NCBI GenBank assembly: GCA_900471515.1
Contig: UCFC01000035.1
Coordinates: 1-64,000 of the forward strand
Source: Hyphomicrobiales bacterium
GTDB taxonomy: Bacteria; Pseudomonadota; Alphaproteobacteria; Rhizobiales; Rhizobiaceae
Length of the DNA: 64,000 nucleotides
Direction of reading: 5' to 3'
A model generated the notes under the pieces. That model made no database searches. It saw only the letters and a program-made list of their open reading frames with translations, and was not told the DNA's origin. The translations under genes were made by a program, and so were the position numbers. Below, one piece after another: positions 24,461-33,391 of this stretch (position 1 is the first letter of the stretch; each line of letters starts with the position of its first letter).

Positions 24461-27277
24461 TCAAGCCGCAGTGTTGAGCGCAGCCGCCTGTTTTTCCATT
24501 CGTGCCGGACGGCCGAAGTAGTAGCCCTGGGCCTCGTCGCAGCCTTCGGATGTCAGCAGCTCGAGCTGGCTCAGTGTTTCCACGCCTTCTGCCAGCACGG
24601 GGATCGACAGGCCGCGCCCCAGCGCCAGGATCGACCGGATGACCGCCTTTGCTTCCTGGCTGGTCTCGACTTCGTTCATGAAGCTGCGATCGAGCTTGAT
24701 CTTGTCGAAGGGGAACGAGCGAAGGGTTTCGAGCGACGAATAGCCGGTGCCGAAATCGTCGATGGCGATCGCAACGCCCTGCTGCTTGAGCGCACGCATG
24801 GCGACCAGCGCCTTGCTCTTGTCGACGATGATCGACGACTCCGTGATCTCCAGTTCGAGCCGCGATGCCGGCAGGCCGGTTTCCTCAAGGACGGAGCGCA
24901 CCAGCTCGGCGATATTTGCATGGGCGATCTGGATGGGCGAAATATTGACGGCGATCTTGACGTCGTCCTTCCAGCTGACCGCCTCCCTGCACGCCTCGCG
25001 AAGCACCCATTCTCCGATCGGGACGATCGCGCCGCATTCCTCGGCGATCGGAATGAAATCGGCGGGCGGTATGTTTCCGCGTTCGGGATGGTTCCACCTG
25101 AGCAGTACTTCGTAGCCGGTCGTCTTGCCGGTCGCGACCGATTTCTGCACCTGATAGTGAAGGTACATCTGGTCGCGTTCGATCGCCGCCCAAAGGTCGC
25201 GCGCCAGCCTTCTCCGGTCGCGCGATACTTCGTCCATGGACTCGTCGTAGAAGCAGACATTGTGCCCGACCTCGTGTTTTGCGCGATACATGGCCAGATC
25301 GGCATTTGCGAGCAGGGTTTCGGCATCTTCGCCGGCGTCGGGGTAAAGCGCGACGCCGACGCTGGCACCTGGGACGATGTAGTGCTCCTCGAACTCCATC
25401 TTTTCCGTAAGCGCGGCCTCCAGCCGGGCAACGAAATCGTCAAGCTCTGCCCGGTCGCCGAAGCGCTTGACGGCCGCGAACTCATCGCCGCCGAGCCGGG
25501 CGACGAGCTCCTCGTCGCGCAGGATGCCGTTCAGCCGCGCGGCCAATGTGCTCAACACGAAATCGCCGGCGACATGGCCCATCTGGTCGTTGATTTCCTT
25601 GAACTTATCGAGATCGATGCCGATCACCGCAACCTTGGCCGACAGCCTCTTGGCAATCGTCAGCTGATGCGAGAGATAGTCGTTGAAGGTGGGACGGTTC
25701 GGCAGGCCGGTCAAAGCATCGTGCTTGGCCATGAACGCGATCTTCTCTTCGCGCGCCAGCCGTTCGGTAATGTCTTCGAACGTCGTGACCCAGCCGCCAT
25801 CGGCCAGAACGTTGAACGTCGCCAGAATTGACCGTCCGCCCGTCGTCTGATGCACCAGCGTCTTCTGGCCGGAGCGCATCGTCGCCATGTGCCTGCGATA
25901 ATGGTCGGTCGCCCTCGCCTCTGCGGCCTCTCCGTCGCCGAAGGCGATCTGATAGCCGTTGCGAACGATCTCGTAATAGGCAAGGCCCGGGCGAATGAAA
26001 TTCTCGGGGAAGCCGAACAGCTGGCTATACCGGGCGTTTGCCAGGATCAGCCGCTCGTTGCGGTCGAACATCGAAATGCCCTGGCTCATGTTCTCCAGTG
26101 CCAGATCGAGGTTCCTCGATACTTCCTTGATACGGTCGCCGTCGATCTTGGCTTGCGTAATATCGCGGGTAATCTTCACATAGCCGATGAGGCGACCATC
26201 GTCATACACGGGCTGGATGACGACATGCGCCCAGAACGAGGATCCGTCCTTGCGAAAACGCATCCCCTCCGCCTCGTGCCGGCCGTTGGCGAGAGCGGCT
26301 TCGAGCGCGCGCTGCGGAAGGCCGTTGCGCTGGTCCTCCTCGGAGTAGAACCGGGCGAAATTCTGCCCGACGATATCGGCGGCGCTATAGCCCTTCGCGC
26401 GTTCTGCCCCCACGTTCCAGTTGGTGACGACCCCTGCGGGGTCGAGCATGTAGATGGCGTAGTCCGTCACGCCCTGCAGCAGCAGTTCGAACCTGGTCTC
26501 GCTTGCGCTCGCCTGCTTGGCGGCGCGAAAGGCAATGATGGACGCCGACATGCCCGAGGCAAGCATCGAAATCGACACGACGAGAATGGTCACGAGAAGC
26601 ACCGACTTCGAAAGCGCCTGCGGTTCGATCGTGCCTGGCCCGCCCTCGACAATCGTCAGCGCCCCCATCGCAGTGAAATGCATCAGCACGATGCCGAGCG
26701 ACAGCACCGACGCCGCAGCAAGAATGCTCCGGTTCGTTCCCTTCCAGTTCCGTGTGAGCGTATATCCCCAGATCGCCATGGCGACCGAGATGACCAGCGC
26801 AACGACGACGAGACGCTGATCCCAGACGATGGTTCCGGGAACCTGCAAGCCGGCCATGCCGATGAAATGCATGGCGGCGACGCCGACGCCGAAAGCCAGG
26901 CCCGCGGCAATATTGGACTGGGAAGGCGGAAGCGATACGGCGGCAAGGCCGGCCACGAAGGTGGAGGCAAAGGCCGCGCCGAGCGAAATCAGCGTCGGAT
27001 CGCGACCATAACCGACGACAATGCCCGGATCGTAGGCAAGCATGGCGACGAAATGCGTCGACCAGATGCCGAAACCGCCTGCTGCCCCCGCCACGCAAAG
27101 CCAGATCCAGCGCGGCATGCCTTTTGACCTGCCGGCGCTTCTGAGGAACAGGATCGTTCCGAGATTGGATGCGAGGCAGAGGGCGCCAGCCAGAAGAACC
27201 AGTGTCCAGTCGTGTTGGTATGTCAGGCAGTATACGATCGCAAACATGAGAAAACCCGTTCTTTTCAGGCCCGACAT
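24461..27277 (-). CDS. MHYT-PAS-PAS-GGDEF-EAL cyclic-di-GMP protein
   Basis: A 938-residue inner-membrane protein. The N-terminal MHYT sensor has three units visible as THFVAML, MHFIGMAG and MHFTAMGA, whose His/Met residues are thought to bind copper and sense a diatomic gas. Two PAS domains follow (about residues 265-510), then GGDEF with intact LGGDEFAAV and EAL with GYEVLLRWNHPERG (EVL in place of EAL; Glu kept). It may both make and break c-di-GMP. The start may instead be the ATG at 27247 (MFAIVYC). Confidence 0.9.
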   Translation of the reverse strand: MSGLKRTGFLMFAIVYCLTYQHDWTLVLLAGALCLASNLGTILFLRSAGRSKGMPRWIWLCVAGAAGGFGIWSTHFVAMLAYDPGIVVGYGRDPTLISLGAAFASTFVAGLAAVSLPPSQSNIAAGLAFGVGVAAMHFIGMAGLQVPGTIVWDQRLVVVALVISVAMAIWGYTLTRNWKGTNRSILAAASVLSLGIVLMHFTAMGALTIVEGGPGTIEPQALSKSVLLVTILVVSISMLASGMSASIIAFRAAKQASASETRFELLLQGVTDYAIYMLDPAGVVTNWNVGAERAKGYSAADIVGQNFARFYSEEDQRNGLPQRALEAALANGRHEAEGMRFRKDGSSFWAHVVIQPVYDDGRLIGYVKITRDITQAKIDGDRIKEVSRNLDLALENMSQGISMFDRNERLILANARYSQLFGFPENFIRPGLAYYEIVRNGYQIAFGDGEAAEARATDHYRRHMATMRSGQKTLVHQTTGGRSILATFNVLADGGWVTTFEDITERLAREEKIAFMAKHDALTGLPNRPTFNDYLSHQLTIAKRLSAKVAVIGIDLDKFKEINDQMGHVAGDFVLSTLAARLNGILRDEELVARLGGDEFAAVKRFGDRAELDDFVARLEAALTEKMEFEEHYIVPGASVGVALYPDAGEDAETLLANADLAMYRAKHEVGHNVCFYDESMDEVSRDRRRLARDLWAAIERDQMYLHYQVQKSVATGKTTGYEVLLRWNHPERGNIPPADFIPIAEECGAIVPIGEWVLREACREAVSWKDDVKIAVNISPIQIAHANIAELVRSVLEETGLPASRLELEITESSIIVDKSKALVAMRALKQQGVAIAIDDFGTGYSSLETLRSFPFDKIKLDRSFMNEVETSQEAKAVIRSILALGRGLSIPVLAEGVETLSQLELLTSEGCDEAQGYYFGRPARMEKQAAALNTAA

Positions 27278-27663
27278 CGGTCTGGCCGCGTTAAGGAACG
27301 GATAATCCGGGGCCTTTGCAGGTAAAGTGGAACCTTCTGTTCGACTCTGTGATTAACGGCCAACCAACGAAGGCTTATCAGCGGTTTTTGCAACCGGCCG
27401 CAAAACACCAGGGATTGTATCTTGCGGCCTTTCGGATGTAAGAGCGGCGAGGCGCCGCCGGGCCGATACCACCAGGGACATTGCCGATCCCGGCAGGCCC
27501 GTCACCGCTTGCGTTTGCGTGACACTTATATTATAGGCCACGCGTCCGCGTAGACACCCTTGGAGGCAACGCGGATGAGGATGGGCTTTGCCCGCCTCCG
27601 GTCCGCCGGCACAAGGCTTCAGGCCCGCTGCGGACTCTCCAAATAACCTCGAAAGGACTAGCC
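27278..27663. other. 386-bp divergent region between the MHYT protein and rplY
   Basis: No gene seen. The right half carries the probable rplY promoter (27508-27536) and an rplY leader of roughly 120 nt. The left half should hold the control region of the leftward MHYT gene, for which no clear boxes were found. Confidence 0.45.
27508..27536 (+). promoter_or_regulatory. Probable rplY promoter
   Basis: CTTGCG (27508-27513), 17-nt spacer, TTATAG (27531-27536). This fits the rhizobial housekeeping consensus CTTGAC-N17-CTATAT at five and four of six positions. Transcription would begin near 27543, giving a leader of about 120 nt. Confidence 0.45.
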
Positions 27664-28275
27664 ATGAGCCACGAAACGTACGAGCTCAAGGCCGAGGCGC
27701 GCGAACGGGTTGGTAAGGGGTCCGCCCGTGAACTCCGCCGCAACGGCTTTATTCCCGCTGTCATCTATGGTGACAAGCAGGCCCCCATTTCCATCGCTAT
27801 CAACACCAATGAGGTGACGAAGCGCATTCATGCCGGTGGCTTCATGACCACCGTTGCGACCATCGACGTCGACGGCAAGAAGTACAAGGTTCTGCCGAAG
27901 GACTACCAGCTCGATCCGGTCCGCGACTTCACGATGCACGTCGATTTCCTGCGCGTATCCGGCAACACCCAGGTTACGGTTGAAATCCCGGTTCACTTCG
28001 TCAACGAAGAAAAGTCCCCGGGCCTCAAGGTCGGCGGCGTTCTGAACATCGTTCGTCACGAAGTCGAAGTTCACTGCCCGGCCGACGCGATCCCGGAATT
28101 CTTCACGGTTGATCTCTCCGGCCACAAGATCGGCGACAGCATTCACATTTCGGAAGTCACGCTGCCGAAGGGTGTCACGCCCGTCATCGCCGATCGCGAC
28201 TTCACGATCGCCACGATCGTTGCTCCGGCTGCCGGCATCGACGAGACCGCTGCCGAAGGTGAAGCGGAAGCCTGA
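27664..28275 (+). CDS. rplY: 50S ribosomal protein L25/general stress protein Ctc
   Basis: A 203-residue long-form L25 that binds 5S rRNA. The N-terminal domain (YELKAEARERVGKGSARELRRNGFIPAVIYG) is the L25 core; the C-terminal TL5/CTC beta domain (about residues 95-190) contains VHFVNEEKSPGLKVGGVLNIVRHEVEVHCPADAIPEFFTVDLSGHKIGDSIHI. It ends in an acidic tail. A promoter and leader lie upstream; a strong terminator follows. In many alphaproteobacteria pth is the next gene; here a GGDEF-EAL gene and a solute-binding protein gene lie between. Confidence 0.95.
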   Translation: MSHETYELKAEARERVGKGSARELRRNGFIPAVIYGDKQAPISIAINTNEVTKRIHAGGFMTTVATIDVDGKKYKVLPKDYQLDPVRDFTMHVDFLRVSGNTQVTVEIPVHFVNEEKSPGLKVGGVLNIVRHEVEVHCPADAIPEFFTVDLSGHKIGDSIHISEVTLPKGVTPVIADRDFTIATIVAPAAGIDETAAEGEAEA

Positions 28276-28300
28276 TCGCTTCTACCAATTTGTAAAGCAT

Positions 28301-28333
28301 AAGCCCGTTTTCCGTGAGGAAGACGGGCTTTTT
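28301..28333 (+). terminator. rplY terminator
   Basis: Stem AAGCCCGT/ACGGGCTT (28301-28308 with 28323-28330), extended inside by TTCC/GGAA, followed by a T-run. It lies 25 nt after the rplY stop. Confidence 0.85.
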
Positions 28334-28461
28334 CATTGCCGAAAAAGGCTCATTTCAGCAACATTTAACACATTCATGGAAGCATGCTCCGGCTGGTTGC
28401 GAAGTTCCCGCCCTGCTGCGTGACCGCAGAATATTCCGACCCCCGTGGAGCAAACGGAACC

Positions 28462-30819
28462 ATGAATAATTCCGTTGAGAACAGATTTTTTGCGATTGTT
28501 TGCGGCGCGCTGCTTGTTTTTGTAGCTCCCCTTTTTGTTCTTTTTCTTTTCCTTTCCTCCGAACGGGCCGACAAGGAAATACGCGACCATATTTCCGTTC
28601 TTCTTGTCGCCAATGCCCAGGCGCTCGCCAAGCCGCTTTGGGATCTCGATGCCGACAGCGTCACCCAGATCAGCGCGACGGTCGTTTCGCAGGGCGCCAT
28701 CGTCAAGGTGGAAGTCCGCGATCAGTCGGGCCAGCTCGACGTCAGCCAGTCGACCATTCCGCGCTCCTTCGACGGCAAGCTGGTTCAGGTTTCCCGTGCC
28801 ATCATCTACAACACCGTCGACGGTCCGAAGAACCTCGGCAGCATTTCCGTCTTCTATCCGGCGCTCGGCCTGTTTTCCGGCCTGAAGCAGGAAGAGGTCG
28901 TCTTCATCTCCATCTTCATTTTCGCGGTGCTGGCCGTTTTTGCGACCGCGCTCATCGGCAACCGCATCTTCGTCATCCAGCCGCTGATGCGCCTGACGGC
29001 TGCGATCGAGGCGACCCGCCAGCTCGGCTCGCGCCACCATGTCGACTGGCAGTCGAACGACGAGATGGGCCGCCTCGCCCAGAGCTTCAACGAAATGCAG
29101 ACGAAGCTTGAAAACGAGGAAACCGAGCTGAAGCTCGCCCATCGCCGCACCACCGACATCTACAACCTGACGCCCGCCATGCTTTTCTCGCTTGACGAGG
29201 AAGACCGCATCACGGCCGTCAGCGATTACTGGCTGCTGGCGACCGGTTATCACCGCGCAGCCGTCATCGGCCGGAACTTCTCCGATCTCGTCACCTCCTT
29301 CACCCGTGACAAGTTCGTCAAGCGCAAGAGCCAGCGCGAGAACGGCACCGGTGAGGTCACCGTCAAGTTCATCTGCATGGACGGCCGCATCATGGACGTC
29401 CTCATCATGGAGACGGCGCTCACGACGCAAGGACAGGAGGGCCAGTCGCTCTCCGTCATGACCGACGTGACGGAACTGAAGGCCTCCGAGGACCGCAACC
29501 ATCGCCAGGCGATATCGGATCATCTGACCGGCCTGCTGAACCGCCAGGGTTTCGAAGCCGTGCTCGACAGCAAGATCGCAGCCGCCGATGCCGCCAACCA
29601 GGAACTCGCCTGCCTCTTCGTCGATCTCGACCGCTTCAAGTGGATCAACGACAATATGGGCCACGCCGCGGGCGACGCCGCCCTCATCGAGCTCGTGGAG
29701 CGGCTGAAGACGCTGCTTGCGCCCTCCGACGAGGCGGCCCGCCTCGGCGGCGACGAATTTGCCATCCTGCTGCCGGCCAAGAATGCCGAGAAGCGCGCCC
29801 GTGCCATGTGCGACCAGATCGCTTCGATCTTCGAGACGCCCTTCGGCCCGGATATGCATCTCAGCGCCTCCGTCGGGATCGCCATCTATCCTCGCCACGC
29901 CGCGACCGCAGCCGAGCTGCTGCAGAAGTCCGACATGGCCATGTATGCCAAGAAGCGCGACGGCAAGAACGGCGCCCAGATCTTCGACAACAGCATGCTT
30001 GATCACGCCCGCCGTCGTGCCGAGATCGAAGCCAATATCGAAGCCGGTCTCGCCGACGACTGGTTCGAGGCCTATCTGCAGCCGATCGTCAACCTGAACG
30101 GCCGCGGCATTGCCGGTTTCGAGGCGCTGATGCGCCTCAACCATCCGCAGAAGGGCCTCATGCCGCCGGCCGATATCATCAGCGTGGCCGAGGAGACAGC
30201 CAGGATCGTCCGCGTCGGCAATGTCATCATGGAAAAGGCGATCGCCAACCTGGCAAAGATCTCCCGCCTGCCCGGCATGCAGGACACCTATCTCGCCGTC
30301 AACTTCTCGCCGCTGCAGTTCGAGCCGGCGCTCGCCGCCCGCCTCGCCGCCATTCTCGGCCGTCACGGCATTCTGCCGGACCGGATCGTCGTGGAGATCA
30401 CGGAAGCCGTGCTGATGCACGACAACCCGCAGATCCGCACGATCGTGACGGAACTGCGCCGCTTCGGCTGCCGCATCGCGCTTGACGATTTCGGCACCGG
30501 CTATTCCTCGCTGAGCTATCTCAACCGCTTCCCGGTCGATATCATCAAGATCGACCAGTCCTTCACCCGCGCCATCAACGATGCCGACGATGACGTGCGC
30601 CAGAAGAGCCGCATGCTGATCGAAGGCATCACCACGCTGTCGCACAAGATGAACTGCACCGTCATTGCCGAAGGCATCGAGACGGAGGAAGAGTGCGGAA
30701 CGCTGCACCAGATGGGCCTCGACTACGGCCAGGGCTACCTGTTCCACCGTCCGCAGAATGCCGCCACGCTGATCGAAGAATTGAGCAGCTCACCGCCGAA
30801 CGTGGCGCGCGCTTCATGA
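28462..30819 (+). CDS. Membrane HAMP-PAS-GGDEF-EAL cyclic-di-GMP protein
   Basis: A 785-residue protein taken from MNNSVENRFFAIVCGALLVFVAPLF. An N-terminal membrane helix, a periplasmic sensor of about 110 residues (with LAKPLWDLDADSVTQISATV), a second helix near residues 150-175 and a HAMP-like linker lead to PAS (YNLTPAMLFSLDEEDRITAVSDYWL), then GGDEF with intact RLGGDEFAIL and EAL with GFEALMRLNHP and DDFGTGYSSLSYL. Both catalytic motifs look intact, so direction of activity is unknown. A solute-binding protein gene follows 26 nt later. Confidence 0.92.
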   Translation: MNNSVENRFFAIVCGALLVFVAPLFVLFLFLSSERADKEIRDHISVLLVANAQALAKPLWDLDADSVTQISATVVSQGAIVKVEVRDQSGQLDVSQSTIPRSFDGKLVQVSRAIIYNTVDGPKNLGSISVFYPALGLFSGLKQEEVVFISIFIFAVLAVFATALIGNRIFVIQPLMRLTAAIEATRQLGSRHHVDWQSNDEMGRLAQSFNEMQTKLENEETELKLAHRRTTDIYNLTPAMLFSLDEEDRITAVSDYWLLATGYHRAAVIGRNFSDLVTSFTRDKFVKRKSQRENGTGEVTVKFICMDGRIMDVLIMETALTTQGQEGQSLSVMTDVTELKASEDRNHRQAISDHLTGLLNRQGFEAVLDSKIAAADAANQELACLFVDLDRFKWINDNMGHAAGDAALIELVERLKTLLAPSDEAARLGGDEFAILLPAKNAEKRARAMCDQIASIFETPFGPDMHLSASVGIAIYPRHAATAAELLQKSDMAMYAKKRDGKNGAQIFDNSMLDHARRRAEIEANIEAGLADDWFEAYLQPIVNLNGRGIAGFEALMRLNHPQKGLMPPADIISVAEETARIVRVGNVIMEKAIANLAKISRLPGMQDTYLAVNFSPLQFEPALAARLAAILGRHGILPDRIVVEITEAVLMHDNPQIRTIVTELRRFGCRIALDDFGTGYSSLSYLNRFPVDIIKIDQSFTRAINDADDDVRQKSRMLIEGITTLSHKMNCTVIAEGIETEEECGTLHQMGLDYGQGYLFHRPQNAATLIEELSSSPPNVARAS

Positions 30820-30845
30820 ACTGACGAGATACGGGAGGTATCGCG

Positions 30846-31568
30846 ATGAAAAGGCTGCTGCTTCTTGCACTTCTTGCCCTACCCTCTTTTGCCGCGCCTG
30901 CCTCCGCCCAGACGATAACCTTCGTCACCGAGGAATACGCGCCTTTCAACTACCGCGACGGCAAGCTCATCAAAGGCGCGACCGTCGAGCAGGTCGAAAA
31001 GATCATGGCCGATATCGGCGTCGGTTACACGATCGACGTGATGCCCTGGGCGCGCGCCTTCAGCCTTGCCCGCTCCACGCCGATGACCTGCGTATTCGCA
31101 ACCGCCCATAACGCGGCGCGCGACAGCCTGTTCAAATGGGTCGAGCCGCTTCTCGTCGACCGCAACATCCTGATCGCCCGCCAGGATTCGGACGTCTCCG
31201 CCGGCAATCTCGAAGAGGCGAAGAAATACGTCGTCGGCACGCAGCGCGACGACTATACCGAGGTGACGCTGAAGGAAAAGGGCTTCACCAAGCTCGACGT
31301 CGCCAGCGATTTCAACGCGACGCTGCGCAAGCTGCTCGGCGGCCGCATTGACATGATGCCGATTTCCGAACTCTATTTCGACAAGCTGAAGGCCGACCAG
31401 CCGCTGAAAATGGTGACTGTGCTCTCCTCCCAGCCGATGGGCATTGCCTGCGAAAAGAACTTCCCGGACGATCTTCTCGCCCGCATGCAGGCCTCGCTGG
31501 ACAGGCTGATCGCCAGCGGCGAGCAGAAGCAGATCTTCCTGAAATACGGGCTGCATCTGCTGAAATGA
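30846..31568 (+). CDS. Orphan periplasmic solute-binding protein (family 3-like)
   Basis: A 240-residue protein with signal peptide (MKRLLLLALLALPSFAAPASA). The mature part, starting FVTEEYAPFNYRDGKLIKGATVEQVEKIMADIG, is the SBP_bac_3 fold used by amino acid ABC importers. No permease or ATPase gene is adjacent; instead it follows the GGDEF-EAL gene by 26 nt. It may pass ligand information to that protein's periplasmic domain, but this is inference. Confidence 0.82.
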   Translation: MKRLLLLALLALPSFAAPASAQTITFVTEEYAPFNYRDGKLIKGATVEQVEKIMADIGVGYTIDVMPWARAFSLARSTPMTCVFATAHNAARDSLFKWVEPLLVDRNILIARQDSDVSAGNLEEAKKYVVGTQRDDYTEVTLKEKGFTKLDVASDFNATLRKLLGGRIDMMPISELYFDKLKADQPLKMVTVLSSQPMGIACEKNFPDDLLARMQASLDRLIASGEQKQIFLKYGLHLLK

Positions 31569-31662
31569 TCGGGCGCCTGCCGTTCACGCCCGCCATTGCC
31601 CCTTGACTTTGACGGCGTTTCGCGGTGGTGAACGCCAACAGCTCTTGCAAGGAAGACAGGCC

Positions 31663-32379
31663 ATGCTGATCATCGCGGGTCTCGGCAATCCCGGCGCGAA
31701 ATATGCCGGCAACCGGCACAATATCGGCTTCATGGCGGTGGATGCCATCCATCGTCGCCACAGCTTTTCGCCCTGGTCGAAGAAGTTCAAGGCGGAGATA
31801 TCGGAAGGTGAGCTGGCCGGTGAGAAGGTGCTGCTGATCAAGCCGCAGACCTTCATGAACCTGTCGGGCGAAGCGGTCGGCGAGGCCATGCGCTTCTACA
31901 AGCTGCAGCCTTCCGACCTCGTGGCGATCTACGACGAACTCGACCTGCCGGCCGGCAAGGCGCGGCTGAAGACGGGCGGCGGGCACGGCGGCCACAACGG
32001 CATCAAGTCGCTCGACGCCCATTGCGGCAGGGAATACCGCCGCCTGCGCCTTGGCATCGGCCATCCCGGCGTCAAGGATCTGGTGCACAACCATGTGCTC
32101 GGTGACTTCGCCAAGGCGGACCAGGCCTGGCTGGAGCCGCTGCTCAACACGCTCGCCGACAATGCCGAGATGCTGGTGCGCAACGAGGATTCCCAGCTGA
32201 TGAACAAGATCGCGCTGGCGCTCGGCGGCAAGCCGGAAGAGGAAAAGCCGAAACCGGAAAAGAAGCCCGCGGCAAAGTCCCACATTCACCAGGCGCGCAA
32301 CCATAGCCAGCAGAAACTTCCGGCAACCGGCCCCATGGCCGAAATGCTGAAGAAGATGTTCGGCAACAAGGGGGAGTGA
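31663..32379 (+). CDS. pth: Peptidyl-tRNA hydrolase
   Basis: A 238-residue enzyme that frees tRNA from peptidyl-tRNA dropped by stalled ribosomes. Start MLIIAGLGNPGAKYAGNRHNIGF holds catalytic H19; further motifs are KPQTFMNLSGEAV and YDELDLPAGKARLKTGGGHGGHNGIKSL. The enzyme core ends near residue 190; a Lys/Glu/Pro-rich tail of about 45 residues follows (EEEKPKPEKKPAAKSHIHQARNH), longer than in E. coli. The stop overlaps the GNAT start (GTGA). Confidence 0.95.
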   Translation: MLIIAGLGNPGAKYAGNRHNIGFMAVDAIHRRHSFSPWSKKFKAEISEGELAGEKVLLIKPQTFMNLSGEAVGEAMRFYKLQPSDLVAIYDELDLPAGKARLKTGGGHGGHNGIKSLDAHCGREYRRLRLGIGHPGVKDLVHNHVLGDFAKADQAWLEPLLNTLADNAEMLVRNEDSQLMNKIALALGGKPEEEKPKPEKKPAAKSHIHQARNHSQQKLPATGPMAEMLKKMFGNKGE

Positions 32380-32840
32380 GCGTGGCGGAAAGCGACGCCT
32401 TCGCCGTTCGGCCGGCAACCTCCGCCGACCTCGAGGGCCTGCTCGGCCTCTACCGGTATCTCAACTCTACCGATCCGGTCCTCGCAGCCGAGGTGGCGCA
32501 GGAACGCTTCTCGGCCATTCTGGCCCAGCCCGGCATGACGGTTTTCATCGGCTTTGCCGGCAAGACGGCAGCCGCGACCGTGACGCTGGTCGTCGTCCCC
32601 AACCTGACGCGCAACGGCGCCTCCTATGCGCTCATTGAAAATGTCGTCACCCATGGCGAACACCGCCGGCAGGGTTATGCCGGCAAGCTCATCGGCCATG
32701 CGATCGAGCAAGCCTGGAAGGCCGGCTGCTACAAGGTCATGCTGCTGACCGGCTCGAAGGACCCGGCCACGCATCGCTTCTATGAGAGTTGCGGTTTCCT
32801 GCAGGACAAGACCGGCTATCAGATCCGCCGGCCTGCCTAG
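32376..32840 (+). CDS. GNAT family N-acetyltransferase
   Basis: A 154-residue acetyltransferase beginning at GTG, which overlaps the pth stop. The acetyl-CoA binding core is YALIENVVTHGEHRRQGYAGKLIGHAIEQAWKAGCYKVMLLTGSKDPATHRFYESCGF (RRQGYAGKL is the P-loop-like motif A). Substrate unknown. The overlap makes it translationally coupled to pth. Confidence 0.88.
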   Translation: MSVAESDAFAVRPATSADLEGLLGLYRYLNSTDPVLAAEVAQERFSAILAQPGMTVFIGFAGKTAAATVTLVVVPNLTRNGASYALIENVVTHGEHRRQGYAGKLIGHAIEQAWKAGCYKVMLLTGSKDPATHRFYESCGFLQDKTGYQIRRPA

Positions 32841-32855
32841 AAGCCGTGGCCGGCC

Positions 32856-33167
32856 CTATTCCTCGGGCTCGGTGGTGAACATCAGCGGAAAGCCCATCTC
32901 CTTGGCAAGGTCGATGGCCTCCTTGGCCTTTGTCTCCGCGATATCCTTGGTGCAGACCACGACCACGCAGGAGCCGAGCTTGTGGGCCGTCATCATCACG
33001 CGGTAGCCGGCATCCTCGCTCATGCGGAAGACCGCCTTCAGCACGACGATGACGAATTCGCGCGGCGTGTAGTCGTCGTTGACGAGAATGACCTTGTAAA
33101 GCTTCGGCCTGTCCAGCTTGGGCTTCGTTCTGGTCTTGGGTTTTAAAGCAATGTCGTTGTCAACCAT
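32856..33167 (-). CDS. clpS: ATP-dependent Clp protease adaptor ClpS (ClpS2 type)
   Basis: A 103-residue adaptor with start MVDNDIALKPKTRTKPKLDRPKLYKVILVNDDYTPREFVIVVLKAVFRMSEDAGYRVMMTAHKLGSCVVVVCTKDIAETKAKEAIDLAKEMGFPLMFTTEPEE. The NDDYTP and MMTAH motifs form the pocket that binds N-degron residues and hands substrates to ClpA. No clpA is adjacent. The short Lys-rich N-terminus and lone location resemble ClpS2 of Agrobacterium, a second paralog with narrower specificity. Longer starts (up to 33242) add unconserved residues. Confidence 0.9.
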   Translation of the reverse strand: MVDNDIALKPKTRTKPKLDRPKLYKVILVNDDYTPREFVIVVLKAVFRMSEDAGYRVMMTAHKLGSCVVVVCTKDIAETKAKEAIDLAKEMGFPLMFTTEPEE

Positions 33168-33299
33168 CGGAAATCCGCCCGTTGATGACATGGGAAGGGG
33201 TTTGGATCTGACTAAGCTTTTTCGATTGCAGAATTTCGACACCCGGTATCAGGCAAATCCCGCCACGGCAAGAATAGTGCCACGCGGCTGCGACGGCAA

Positions 33300-33355
33300 G
33301 GGAGCGGCGAGAAAAGCGCTCCAAGACTTGACCGCTCCCCTCCTTTATCCCATAG
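33300..33355 (+). promoter_or_regulatory. Probable ychF promoter overlapped by an inverted repeat
   Basis: CTTGAC (33327-33332), 17-nt spacer, CCATAG (33350-33355) make a good rhizobial promoter about 37 nt before ychF. The inverted repeat GGGAGCGG/CCGCTCCC (33300-33307 with 33332-33339) has one arm starting on the last base of the -35 box, so it could be an operator. Confidence 0.5.
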
Positions 33356-33391
33356 CCACGGCCAAGGAATTCTAAACAGCAGGTTTCAGCC

